64,000 bases of DNA from Ypsolopha sequella (taxonomy: Eukaryota > Arthropoda > Insecta > Lepidoptera > Ypsolophidae). Made by a program: the position numbers and the translations under genes. The notes beneath the pieces are model-generated. The model was given only the letters and a program-made list of their open reading frames with translations. It was not told where the DNA came from and did no database searches. The stretch lies in the NCBI GenBank assembly GCA_934047225.1, contig OW204011.1, positions 16,318,339 through 16,382,338 on the forward strand, in the 5' to 3' direction. Of the stretch, positions 51,722 to 62,074 are shown one piece after another (within the stretch, counting starts at the first letter, position 1; each line of letters begins with the position of its first letter).

Positions 51722-52432
51722 TTAAGAGGCTATGCGAATTTTATCTTTGTCACTGTCACTCCAAGCGAAAACACGCTCAGTGCGAGAGGGGCGGATCCAT
51801 GGCGAAAGGGAAAAAAGTTGATTTTATATTTTTATTAAAAAAACTAAAATAGCTAGCAAAATTTAAAATATCAAATCTCTAGTTATTCTTGAAACACACC
51901 TAATAAAGTATGTTTGAGTTCTGTATATGGTTCCTATTCGTCAAACGAGGATGCGTTTGAAGACCTCATTTCAACAATTATTTCTATCGAGGAAAATTTA
52001 TCCAAACATGTTTTCCAATTTCAAAACCCTAGATTATAATATAGTCAAAATGCGTATACCAGAAATTAATTAATATTTTCCATGTATTTCAAAGCGAAAA
52101 ATGTTAGTTTTATAATTTTTATAAAAGAACTAAAATAGCTAGCAAAATTTCAAATATTAAATCTTTAGATACTGTTGAAACACACCTAATAAAATATGTT
52201 TGAGTTCTGTATATGGTTCCTATTCGTCAAACGAGGAGAAAAAGTGTGTTTGAAGATCTTATTTCAACAATTATTTCTATCGCGGAAAATTTATCCAAAC
52301 GTGTTTTCCAATTTTAAAACCAGAGATTATATAGTTAAAAATGCATATACAAGAAACTGATTATAATTTTAAGTGTATTTCATGAAATACACAGAAAAGA
52401 AACACCCGTATTTTTTTCGCATATCGCCTTAA
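51722..52432 (+). mobile_element. TTAA-bounded element E, copy 2 (internal duplication)
   Basis: 711 bp against 423 in copy 1. The block AAAATAGCTAGCAAAATTT..GTTCCTATTCGTCAAACGAGG..CCAAACATG occurs twice (about 51843-52025 and 52130-52310). Left end TTAAGAGGCTATGCGAA, right end ATATCGCCTTAA at 52429-52432, shared with element F. Confidence 0.85.
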
Positions 52433-52617
52433 CATTATATCATTGCAGTATAGAAACGTAGAAAGAAAAGTAAATCTGGATGTGAGGAGATCTGAACCGG
52501 GATTCGAACCCGGGACCTGTCGCTTGACTTACCGGGGTTCGAATCTCGCTTCAGAGCTCCTCACATCCAGATTTACTTTTCTTTCTGCGTTTCTATACTG
52601 CAATGATATAATGTTAA
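52429..52617. mobile_element. TTAA-bounded palindrome F with tRNA T-arm-like core
   Basis: 189 bp, with arms of about 82 bp in near-perfect inverted repeat: TTAACATTATATCATTGCAG outward and its complement at 52598-52617. The inner arms carry GGGATTCGAACCCGGG and CCGGGGTTCGAATCTCG, which look like the T-arm (box B) of a tRNA on both strands. No tRNA body can be folded. Confidence 0.85.
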
Positions 52618-53239
52618 TTTATATCTCCTTGCGATGCATAAATCGCCAAGTGTTCAAACATAGAAATTTATTTCTGTCATAGTTTCTATCATAGCAAGTG
52701 AATGGAACTCAAATAGAATAAGATTAAGATGCTTTATATTCGCTGCAAACAAATAAAACAATAAGAAAACACATACAACATGAAAAAGAAAACTAAAAAG
52801 AAAAAAATAATAATAATACACATTATTAGAAATACAATTGTCCTATAAATATAAGACATTTGCAATACAGTTTCATTTATTGAAGCAGCGAAAAGGTCTG
52901 ACTCAGCATAGGCATTGCGATAAAAAAAAACACAACGTTAATTTTCTGTCAGGCCTGCGATATCACAGACGATTTGAAATGCAATAGAGAAGTTGACACA
53001 TTAATAAAAACGTAAAGTAATATAAATATAAATTAGAAGTAAAATACCATCACTAATATACCTTTATGTATGCTGTGTAAGGCTGTGATCAAAAATATAT
53101 TGTTTATATCCTTGAACAAATAGACGAGCAGTTAAGGAACCTAATATATACACAATAAGCGCAATTAAGCAACACTACGGCAACGATTCTTGGAGAGAGA
53201 AAAGATATCGAAATCGTTTTTTTTTCAATTTTTTCCAAC
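52618..53239. other. No gene recognised
   Basis: AT-rich DNA between element F and the next LINE piece. It may be a further insertion in the LINE. Confidence 0.35.
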
Positions 53240-53485
53240 ATTTAATTGGAGTCAACAACTTTCCTCGGGTTTAAACTTGACAGAGGCCTGACATGGAAAT
53301 ACCATATTGACGCGTTATGCGCTGGCGCGCGTGGCGCCACGGGACGTGGTGCGTGCCTGCTACTTCGCAACCGTGCACTCGCTGGTGCAATACTGCGCCG
53401 AGCTGTGGGCGCGCGCCGGCGACTGGAACGCGCCTTCCGTATGCAGAAACACGCGATTTGACGCGCGGTCTTATAACATGTCCCA
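53240..53485 (+). pseudogene. LINE RT thumb/C-terminal piece, frameshifted and GC-rich
   Basis: Frame 1 reads MESTTFLGFKLDRGLTWKYH then IDALC; then frame 2 ARVAPRDVVRACYFATVHSL and VQYCAELWARAGDW; then frame 1 again FRMQKHAI. This is the region right after YADD in LINE RTs (FLG..D..L.W..HI; Y....HS...Y....W). It would follow the palm at 51221-51721 in order and strand, so the two are likely one copy split by about 1.5 kb of insertions. GC-rich compared with the flanks. Confidence 0.75.
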
Positions 53486-53565
53486 CGACGCGACGATGTT
53501 TACTGTCGTTGTCAAACTAGCAATATATCGGTGAAACAGTTGGCTTAAAGTCAACAATAATCATT
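53486..53565 (+). repeat. Foldback C scrap
   Basis: ACTGTCGTTGTCAAACTAGC, ATATCGGTGAAACAGTTGGC and TAAAGTCAACAATAATCA match C arm and spacer words at 57640-57660 and 57790-57825, directly abutting the LINE piece. Confidence 0.65.
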
Positions 53566-53945
53566 ACAGCCGTTATCGATAGTCATTTTGAATGTAAACT
53601 CATGCGAGCTTTAATAATATTAAAGTATATACCTACGACAGAATCATAAATTGATCTTTGGCAAAATAGCGCTCTGAAAATTGACGCAGACAGTAAAAAA
53701 AGAAATCTACCTACGTTTTCCACAATGAAAATGGTTTCGATCGAATTTTAAAAATGCTTCCGAAAAATATTTTGTGTCAGAATCTCTTTTTCATTAAGAT
53801 GATCTGGCAACGCAGCTGGATCAGGCCCAACTGGCTCTGGATCCTTAAAAATGGGATCTTTTTCAAAAACAAACTATACAATGCTTTATGTACAGTCGCC
53901 AGCAGCGCAAGCTCCCTATTTGTAAATGATTTTAATGGTTATTAC
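53566..53945. other. No gene recognised
   Basis: AT-rich. The 53754-54041 frame crosses into a retroposon A scrap and is not a gene. Confidence 0.3.
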
Positions 53946-53947
53946 AC

Positions 53948-54306
53948 CGCAATCCATCCATCCATCAGCCTAGTTCTTCCACTGCCTGACATAGGCCTTG
54001 TAACGGGAACGGATTTAATGTCTGTTGTAAATGTTATTTAAAAGTCCATATTATTAAAGTTATTATAATTGGTTTAAATGTTGAGAAATGTTATGTGAAT
54101 GCACCCGGTCGTGACGGCACCGATTGATGCACTGATTTGTTCAAATTAAGAATAAGTTAACTCGTCGCGTGCCGCTTGCATATCACGTGTTCGGTGCATC
54201 AGCATAAAACCGAACAGGCCTTTTCATGATTTCGCAATTTTTGGCAATCTCCCTGTATGAAATGCCCATACTCACATACGCTGGGCAGACGGGTTGGTGA
54301 GCGCTG
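53948..54306 (-). mobile_element. Retroposon A, copy A6 (two scraps)
   Basis: 53948-54000 (CCATCCATCAGCCTAGTTCT, CCACTGCCTGACATAGGCC) and 54240-54306 (TGCCCATACTCACATACGCT, GGGCAGACGGGTTGGTGAGC) are the first and second parts of A, separated by about 240 bp of unrelated DNA. Very diverged. Confidence 0.65.
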
Positions 54307-54998
54307 GTGAGTGGCACTTTCATGGCGTGCGCTTTTCATCCTCTTCGACTTGTCAAAGCAATAGTAGCCAAGCGTGAACCTAAAACGGCTTCCTTTTTCG
54401 AATAGTACCCTAAAACTCGCGTTTTCCAAAAGTTTCCAAAAGTTTAAAAAACATGTTTTCTCCCGGAATTAATTAAGTTTTTATCGGCCATTTTGATGTA
54501 AATTTATCCCGTTTAGAAAACCGGTCCAGCTATTACCAAAGTTGTTTTGGGCTGTTTGTGAACTTGGTCGTTTGTGAAGCATGATTAAACTTTAAAATTA
54601 ATACGAGTAAGTAATTGAATAAAATTATCTAAGAATTTACCGTTTGTTTAGTCTACCATCTGGGAAAGTTTCTTAAGCCCACTTTTCGTTCTAATTACAA
54701 TCTAAAAGTTCAAGAGAACGAGTTACGTAACATTAAAGAGGTGGCTATGTTTCTTGCCCTTCTTCTCAGTAAGACCGATCGAAGCGGCGAAAATAGGCAT
54801 GTATTTATTTAGTTACTAGCTTTGTTTTATTACTTGTTTTTATTATATTATTATTACTTGTTTCTGAAGAACAAGGCGTGAAATCACCTAACGCCTTTGT
54901 GAGCGTTCTGTATGTGCAATACAAGCTAGTATATCAAGCAGAATGCAAAAATAACAGTGGACAAGTATGATGGAAGAATTCACCGGTCTAGGTAGGAA
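54307..54998. other. No gene recognised
   Basis: 54720-54800 holds AGTTACGTAACATTAAAGAG and CTTGCCCTTCTTCTCAG, the complement of words at 39085-39120, probably a LINE UTR. Otherwise AT-rich. Confidence 0.35.
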
Positions 54999-55073
54999 CC
55001 TTGGTGGCGCAATTGGTAGCGTGCTTGTCTTGATAACAAGAGGTCGCAGGTTCGAATCCTGGCCCGGGGAATT
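54999..55073 (+). tRNA. tRNA-like sequence (tRNA pseudogene or SINE head)
   Basis: GGTGGCGCAATTGGTAGCGT (D-arm, box A), an anticodon stem CTTGT/ACAAG with loop CTTGATA, and GCAGGTTCGAATCCTGG (T-arm, box B). The apparent anticodon is TGA, but there is no long variable arm as tRNA-Ser needs, and the acceptor strands (ACCTTGG against CCCGGGG) do not pair well. It is therefore not a functional tRNA. Confidence 0.4.
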
Positions 55074-55146
55074 TTTTCAAATTCCTGTCTTTGGATTTGT
55101 TTCTGATTGATATTTTCTAGTTTGCAATGCACTCTAATACTATTTA

Positions 55147-55388
55147 CTAGCTTTTGTTCGTGGTTTAACCCGAACTGATTTCGTTTGCAATTACCCGGGA
55201 TAAAAAGTAGCCTATTTCACTTTCCAGCCCATAAACTATCTCTATGCAAAAAATCACGTCATTCCGTTGCTCCGTTGCTGGAAGAAAGAAGGACAAACCA
55301 ACAAACCAACAAACTAACAATCCAACAAACTAACAATCCAACAAATCAACAAACCAACAAACACACTTTCGCCTTTATAATAGGGGTA
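55147..55388 (-). mobile_element. Helitron-like element (minus) with AACC/AACA repeat
   Basis: Left edge CTAGCTTTTGTTCGTGG is the complement of a Helitron 3' end (..CAAAAGCTAG). GGGATAAAAAGTAGCC is inside. The right edge ACACTTTCGCCTTTATAATA is the complement of the 5' region. A degenerate AACAAACCAACAAACTAAC run occupies 55294-55362. The frame 55185-55616 is not a gene. Confidence 0.6.
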
Positions 55389-55446
55389 CGGATTTTATTT
55401 GTACTTCGTTATTGTATGTACGTCAAGTATGACATTATACAGTGTG

Positions 55447-55752
55447 AAAAAACCGGCCAAGTGCGAGTCGGACTCGCGCACGAAGGGTTCCGTACCATTA
55501 TCTATAAAAACGGCAAAAAAAAACATGTCTGTTGTATGGGAGCCCCCTTTAATATTTATTTTATTCGGTTTTTAGTATTTGTTGTTATAGCGGCAACAGA
55601 AATACATTATCTGTGAAAATTTCAACTGTCTAACTATCACGGTTCATGAGATACAGCCTGGTGACAGACGGACAGACAGAGAGACAGACGTACAGCGGAG
55701 TCTTAGTAATAGGGTCCCGTTGGTTACCTTTTGGGTACGGAACCCTAAAAAT
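55447..55752 (+). repeat. Repeat P, copy 4 (full short form)
   Basis: AACCGGCCAAGTGCGAGTCG, GACTCGCGCACGAAGGGTTC, GTATGGGAGCCCCCTTTAAT, CACGGTTCATGAGATACAGC, and the closing GGGTACGGAACCCTAAAAA. A repeat known across Lepidoptera. Copy 3 is its complement. Confidence 0.85.
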
Positions 55753-55862
55753 GTAGAATTCTTGAGTAAGCTATTAGGCATGTTTCTAAGGCGACCATAC
55801 ATATTCTCAACCCGTCAAATTTTAGTAGGGCAGCTGCAGCAGCTCAAGGACTTGTTACCAAA
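55753..55862. other. Linker
   Basis: Short unplaced sequence. Confidence 0.3.
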
Positions 55863-56228
55863 TCCATCCATCCATCCATCAGCCTAGTTCGTCCACTGCT
55901 GGACATAAGCCTTTCCAGGACTTCGCCACTCCCGGCGGTCATCCTGGAAGAATTGCCCATACTCACACACGCTGGGCAGGTGGGTTGGTGAGCGCGGTGC
56001 CGGAACCCTCGCACCAGTGACGCCGCTACCCGTCACCAGTCTGTTCCATATAAGGCCCGGCTATTAGGGATGGATATATCGCCATCCATCGGTCCCAGGC
56101 ATGGTGGGCCTCCTGCTTTTTTGCCTATAAGCTGTCCTCTTACTCTCTCCCGAATTACTTCGAGGGGGTCTCCAAGTAAGATTATGGTACCTCCACAGTC
56201 GAGCCCGGCATCAGCTCTACCACCTTAA
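55863..56228 (-). mobile_element. Retroposon A, copy A7
   Basis: Full-length: (CCAT)n tail, CAGCCTAGTTCGTCCACTGC .. GGCATCAGCTCTACCACCT. Possible TSD GTTACCAAA (55853-55861) and GTTACAAAA (about 56229-56237), one mismatch. Confidence 0.88.
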
Positions 56229-56239
56229 GTTACAAAATA

Positions 56240-56725
56240 TTAAGAAATAAAATACAATAGGCAATACAACTTTTAGATGTTTGGATTTTTTTTTATAAAT
56301 ACCTTCCTGAATTTGCACTCATAGATTTTGAAATAAAAAGTCACTTTTTTCAGCCGGGAATCGAACTAGTTAAAATGCGAAAATAATAAACCTGTAGAAA
56401 TCAACAGGGTCAATAATATGAAACTAATGCGTCATATTTTTCTTAAACTGTCAACACCGACAGCAGGCACCTCTCTTGCTTTGCGTCATTTCGTTGTTTT
56501 TAAGTGGGGATATAGTCTAGGTTTGACTTTCTGTGGAGCAGCGAGCTCAGTCTTGGACTATCCTTCGAACAAGTAACTTGTAACCAGGAACCTATGCGAG
56601 TTGGTTTAAATTAATTCAACAAGTGTGAAATAAAATCAGTAAACAAGTAATTGGCATAGAGTAAATTACTTTAAGGTGTGTTAATTCGAAAACTATTTCG
56701 AGATTTAGGTTTAAAAAGCCGTATT
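56240..56725 (+). other. No gene; one Inr-like patch
   Basis: 56535-56575 (GAGCTCAGTCTTGGACTATC, TTCGAACAAGTAACTTG) looks like a transcription start region or LTR-edge sequence, but I found no partner copy and no ORF. Confidence 0.25.
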
Positions 56726-56729
56726 TTCG

Positions 56730-56930
56730 AAGTTTTGGTCTAAAAAACCTCATGATGATGAATATTTTTACGAAAAAGCTGCAACTTCCATTTGCCCTTG
56801 TGTGACGTCACTTGATTAATGGCTGTTTAGAAATGTGTCCTATGCTATCAAGATAAATTTATAATAATTTGCTTCAGACTAATTTGACAGCTAGATGACA
56901 GATGAGTAGACAGACAGAGACAGACCACTT
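56730..56930 (-). repeat. Interspersed repeat R, copy 2
   Basis: Reverse complement of 140-345 (AAAAAGCTGCAACTTCCAT, GTGTGACGTCACTTGA, GATGACAGATGAGTAGACAG). Confidence 0.7.
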
Positions 56931-57527
56931 TTTGTATAAGCAATCACACATCACAATCAGTATAATGTCTAAAATTCTCAAGTGACAAGGTCATCGGACA
57001 ATTCTTTATAGAATCATAAAAAATAATGGTCAATATATATAGCAAAATAATGAAAACCATGTCTTAAAATGACGTAAATTCTCCGAAAAAAATTAAAAAT
57101 AAAATCTTTTAAAAATTAAGCTATGGAAATTAAAGATAAAAGTAGTATTATTTAAAAAAAATATATTTTTAATTTATTGTAATTTTTCGACAACGCAATA
57201 ATAAAACAAGCTCCTTTCAGGGTTTCCTTATTTCATTCTAGAGTACGGAACCCTTAATGGAACGGTACTCTTTGCCAGTGGAATGAGGTCACGTATTGAA
57301 GGTTAGTGTCGCTTGGGTTCTGTAGTGCTTCGTTATTTATTTGTGGGTAGTAATAAAGAGGGACGTAACGTCGTCGGCTTCTTTTGTGTTTAAAAGGTTT
57401 TCAAACGGAAAGAGGGTTAAGGCGATTGCTTTTACGTATAAATAATAATACTCAAATAAATAAGTTTTTATAAAAGACAATTGTTGACAAAAACACTTAA
57501 TAAACATAAAAATCATTATTACATACG
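56931..57527. other. No gene recognised
   Basis: AT-rich. 57215-57260 has a scrap of repeat P (GAGTACGGAACCCTTAATGG). Confidence 0.35.
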
Positions 57528-57846
57528 GCTTGAACACTCACGTGTGATTGTTGTTGACTATATGCCAACCGTTTCACCGATACAATTTCGGCATTATCAA
57601 GGCGAGTGTCGTTCTTAGGAAGACGACGCGGCGTTCACCGTCGTTGTCAAACGGGCAGTGCAATATTATTGACTAATATTAGTCAGTTAGTTGTGTGTCG
57701 GTTTAACCAGAGTAAATATATTTATACATAATTTGCGGTTCGCCGCGTCGTCGTCCTAAGAACGACACTCGCCTTGATAATGCCGAAATTGTATCGGTGA
57801 AACGGTTGGCATATAGTCAACAACAATCACACGTGAGTGTTCAAGC
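57528..57846. repeat. Foldback element C, 106-bp arms
   Basis: Arms 57528-57633 and 57741-57846 are reverse complements with one visible mismatch (AGGAAGACG / AGGACGACG). They read GCTTGAACACTCACGTGTGA inward to GACGACGCGGCG. The spacer of about 107 bp carries CAACCGTCGTT-like and TTAGTCAGTTAGTTGTGTGT words, and (TAA)n/(ATT)n runs lie outside both arms. A right half is at 32390-32590. Confidence 0.92.
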
Positions 57847-57849
57847 ATT

Positions 57850-58340
57850 ATGTAATAATAATTTAGTATGTCAGCTCACGCGAGTTTTAATAATATTATA
57901 ACATAAAAATCTTTTATTTCGGACAACTAGGATCCATAGCATGTTAGTAAGTCTTATTAATAATTGGTTAGTAGCAAAGAGAGAAAGAAAAAAAAATGAA
58001 ATTAAATTAATACACATAATATACACATACCATAATAACAAATGACATAATAATAACCCAAATTTGCTTTCGCAGTTTTCCTGCATGCGCGGAATTCCAA
58101 CCCTGTTTTTTTCGAAATGTAACAAAATAGCCTCCGAATGCGGTGGAACAAACCCTTCAACAATGACCGCTAACTAGTAATCAAAGTGTGTTAGTTTTGT
58201 GATCACAACAAAATGTTTCGCTTCAGCAACCCAACACGCATATTAAAAAGGAGACTCGACAAAATAAATTTGTGATGTTCAAGTTTCATATTTGTATGCA
58301 AATTTGTTTACCAGTCTTAGACTTAATACGTTTTCGTACT
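57850..58340. other. No gene recognised
   Basis: AT-rich, with GCGGTGGAACAAACCCTTCA near 58140 unplaced. Confidence 0.3.
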
Positions 58341-58615
58341 TACATAACGTGTAAATAACAGAAAGGTGTAACCATATTTGAAGAGCTTATTCAGTCAATG
58401 GTATAGAGCAACTTTTACTATGGAGACAACCCAGAAATCTCAAAAAAGAAATCTGCTCTTTCATACATTTTGGCCGAGCGGCATTGCATTTTTCTATGAA
58501 ACAGTTGTTTTTTTTTTTGAGATGCAAGTTTTGTTCCATTAAAAAAGTTGTTCTATACTATTGACTGAATAAGCTCTTCAAATATGGTTACACCTTTCTG
58601 TTACACCCTGTATAA
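58341..58615. mobile_element. MITE I, copy 3
   Basis: AACAGAAAGGTGTAACCATA on the left and its complement on the right (ends TTACACCCTGTATA). GCCGAGCGGCATTGCATTTT in the centre. Uninterrupted, so it gives the empty site for G in copy 2. Confidence 0.85.
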
Positions 58616-58860
58616 CTAATACAATAAAATAAAATAATAAAAAATTATCAAACCATTGGAAACATTTTATACCAATATAAGTATTAAAATACCTTCCCTT
58701 TTTGTACATTTAATAAAAATCTTTGTATCTATATCTAAAGTTATTTACTGATGAACGAAAACTTTTATCAAATAGTTATGTCTTGGTACACTTGTCCAGG
58801 GTGCACCGGACGTGTTTTCAGTAATCAGTGGTTGTATACAGACAGACATTGATCTAAATA
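58616..58860. other. No gene seen
   Basis: AT-rich linker. GTAATCAGTGGTTGTAT (58817-58833) is shared with 32821-32838. Confidence 0.35.
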
Positions 58861-59218
58861 CATCCATCCATCAGCCTAGTTCGTCCACTACTGGACATAA
58901 ACCTTTCCAGTACTTTGCCACTCCCAGCGGTCATCCTGGAAGAATTGCCCATACTCACACACGCTGGGCAGGCGGGTTGGTGAGCGCGGTGCCGGAACTC
59001 TCGCACCAGAGACGCCGTTGCCCGTCACCAGTCTGTTCCATATAAGGCCCGGCTATTAGGGATGGATATACCGCCATCCCTCGGCCCCAGGCATGGTGGA
59101 CCTCCTGGTTTTTTTGCCTGTGAGCTGTCCTTTTACTCTCCCCCGAATTACTTCGAGGGGGTCTCCAAGTAAGATGGTGGTAACTCCACAGTCGAGCCCG
59201 GCATCAGCTCTACCACCT
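58861..59218 (-). mobile_element. Retroposon A, copy A8
   Basis: Full-length: CATCCATCAGCCTAGTTCGT .. GGCATCAGCTCTACCACCTG. The frames 58812-59045 and 59093-59368 are antisense reads of the repeat. Confidence 0.88.
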
Positions 59219-60085
59219 GGTACTGTAAGTAATTTTAATTGCTTGTTACACTTGAGAAGTTCGAAAACTGCTCTAATGAATAAGAGTATATTTTGTATGG
59301 CGCCAAAAATGTTTAAAAAGATTCCTTATTTTATTAAAGATTTAAATTTGATACAATATATGAATTAATTATCTTAATTACTTATAAAAAAATGCTAATA
59401 TAAGATCGAAATGTTTTTGAATGATAATACAATTCAATATTTTTAATAATTCATTTAATTTAACTTTGTATTAATTCAAATTTTGCATGAGCATGTGTCA
59501 TTCAATACTTATTTAAAATATTTGTATACCTTAGCGGTAGAACATAGCGTTCGTAACATAACCCATAATGTATCACCCCCTAAGTATAAATTTATATTTA
59601 GTTTAAAATACCTATGTTCACAAATAAAGCATTCTGATTTCTTATTTCTGATTTTGGTTCACAAATGTCCGTTTTTCACAACCTAAAGATAGTCCGAGAT
59701 ACGTTTAAAAATATTTGTAATACAAATTAGACAACACAGATATTAAATATACTTCTTACAAACTTTATCCGCACAATAAAATGTCGTTTCATTTTCTTCA
59801 ATATACAAATAAAATATAAATGGGAAGGTTTCACATTTATTAAGTCTTTATTTATTAAAACAACAAAAGACATTGATTTTAGGCAATGGTACCCCAAAGG
59901 CCTTTGAGTTGGGGCTAGAAAACAAGCGGGAAGTTTTTTTTCTTAAAACTATCACATTGTTTTAATTCATGGAAAAATTGAAGAAATATCGATTGAATAC
60001 CTACACTTCAACTTTAAGATTTTTATTCAACATATCACACATTAGATTGAGTAATCTGAAGTTTTTTTTTCTGTTTATCTCAAAA
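59219..60085. other. No gene recognised
   Basis: AT-rich. The frame at 59483-59686 lacks any signature. Confidence 0.35.
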
Positions 60086-60091
60086 GTCTAA

Positions 60092-60355
60092 TAGTATATT
60101 TCGTGACGAGTATAAAATGGCGGATTTTCTTACCCGAGGAATGAAGCTGGTAGCATTCCGAGGGTAAGAAAACCCATTTTTACTCGTTGCGAACGATACT
60201 TTTTCTGCTATCTGATTTATGTATTTAAATATTTAATTTTTCTTTCAAATTTAATGTATTTTATGACTTGGCACAGTGCGGCGCGGCTTTTACTTTTTTT
60301 TTTCAGGCTTCGGCCGGCGGTTTTTATTCGTGGCCAGTATCATTTTGCGAAAATG
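60092..60355 (+). mobile_element. Element B, copy 4 (3'-truncated)
   Basis: TAGTATATTTCGTGACGAGT through the hairpin and GCGGCGCGGCTTTTACTTTT to GGCCAGTATCATTTTGCG, then lost. It gives the uninterrupted TATTTAAATATTTAATTTTT that serves as empty site for 48 kb. Confidence 0.8.
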
Positions 60356-60557
60356 TATATTGGTATACAAATACAAATTAAAAATGTGGAATGCAAAAAC
60401 AACACCTGTCAACGTTTTTTACAAGAGCGTGATGAGACACAAACACTCAGCGCCCTCTACCGTAAAAGCTTTCGGTATTCCTTCCCATTGAAACCGTTAG
60501 TTTTAAGCTGACAAATGAGTAAGTTTTTCTTATATAATTGCCCCCCTGTTAATTATA
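60356..60557. other. No gene recognised
   Basis: Unplaced sequence with CACTCAGCGCCCTCTACCG at 60445. Confidence 0.3.
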
Positions 60558-60948
60558 TTTTCAATGCATGTGCTCGTAAAGGCCCACTTTTTATGCATCA
60601 AAATCGAACAGAAAGTCGATTATTTTGCCCTAGGGCATTATTATTATTATTTTTTTTTATTTATTTACAATGGTTGGCTAACCTGCAGCCTTTCCTGTGT
60701 ACCATAAATGTCATACTTTTTTCTCTGTTTAACGGCTCTGGATACCTAGTCCTTTTGAGCCAATTACAATTTAAAATTCACAAAATTATATTTGTTTTAT
60801 TTCCTCACACTATGCATTGAAAAACGTAGTATGATACACGGGCGTAAGAGCAATAAATTACTCGGTTACGTTTAAAACACTCGCTTCGCTCGTGTTTTAA
60901 ATCGTCCTCGTAATTTATTCCTTTGCGCCCTTGTAGCATAAACTACTA
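60558..60948 (-). mobile_element. Element G, copy 5
   Basis: TTTTCAATGCATGTGCTCG to CCTTGTAGCATAAACTAC with the full central palindrome (AAACACTCGCTTCGCTCGTG). Confidence 0.82.
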
Positions 60949-61775
60949 TTATAATGACATAGAATGACAGGTGTCAGTTAATAGACCACCAGACAACGAC
61001 CGGCACAGACACAGAACAACAACCATAGACAACGTTGTGGTTTTAAGTTCTAGTGCGTGTGAATCGATAAACTGACGATATCTGGGGTGACGGCAGTGGC
61101 CCTGCCAAGTTGAGTGGAAGTGGCTCCATCGGGAACCCTTTTCTGGAAGCAACTCATCTGTCATTATTATCAAGCTATAATGAACAAAATATAAAGATTT
61201 TATGAGTAATGAGTATTATCTCTTTTTTGATGGCCACAATATATTTTTGCGTGGGCGAAGGTCTTAACACAAAGTAATGTTTCAAGAAGGTAGGGCTTCC
61301 GTTAACCATTGGTACAATTTTTTAGGAAAAATGGTACAATGATTTTTGAATTTCGTTAAAATAATTATAGGTTCCTAAAAATAACCGAATTTTGTTTTTT
61401 TTTCAATAACGTTTTGGTTTTTCGCTTGGTAACCAAGCTAATTTTCAAGAATAATCTTTTGATAGGTTACTTGGAACAGTGTAGTTTTGATAGTTTTAAA
61501 CGGTCTGCAAAAGAAGGCACTTTCGAGTAAAATTTTTCCTTTAAATATTTTTGTTTAAAATTATTCCTTACGTCTTAAATATTTTAACTCTCGTTTAAAA
61601 AAAACGAAAATAGATCATATCAGGACAAAAGGAGTGCATGAGAGGAGCCTCCCCCAAGGTCATAAACTACTTATGATACAATCACTGATTACTGCAAATA
61701 CCCTGATCAGGCCAAGACTCAAACTAAAGAACTGACAAATCATTTCACTTGAATGGTCGTAGGCTTCATCCATGG
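60949..61775. other. No gene recognised
   Basis: 60960-61165 is GC-richer (GTGACGGCAGTGGCCCTGCC) and could be a worn repeat. The 74-codon minus frame there has no domain. The rest is AT-rich. Confidence 0.35.
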
Positions 61776-62074
61776 CTAGGGTAACCATTTTGAAATTTGA
61801 AAAACACTTATAAAAAGCCGGATATTTAAAAAGTCCAGACATTTTCGACACTAAAATTGATGGCTACATGTAAGGCACTATAGAGATTTCTAAGTAATTC
61901 AATACGAAATCTTAACATTAATCTAAATGTTTCCCTCTAATTCAAAATTAAACTGCCGGACAAAGTCCGTACGAAAGACCAAGAGGCTGGACATACATAT
62001 ATACATGAATTTACTTATGCCTGGCTCTAAATTCCGGACATGTCCGGAAAAATCCGGGCGGATGGTAACCCTAG
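61776..62074. mobile_element. MITE with CTAGGGTAACCAT ends
   Basis: 299 bp. CTAGGGTAACCATTTTG at the left and, in complement, CTAGGGTTACCATCC at the right, with GGACATGTCCGG near the right end and a GCCGGATATTT..AAAGTCC block near the left. TSD not clear. Non-coding. Confidence 0.65.

Noticed and set aside
55185..55616. 143-codon frame with NKLTIQQTNNPTNQQTNKH repeat
   Set aside because: It is the translation of an AACC/AACA microsatellite joined to repeat P; no gene.
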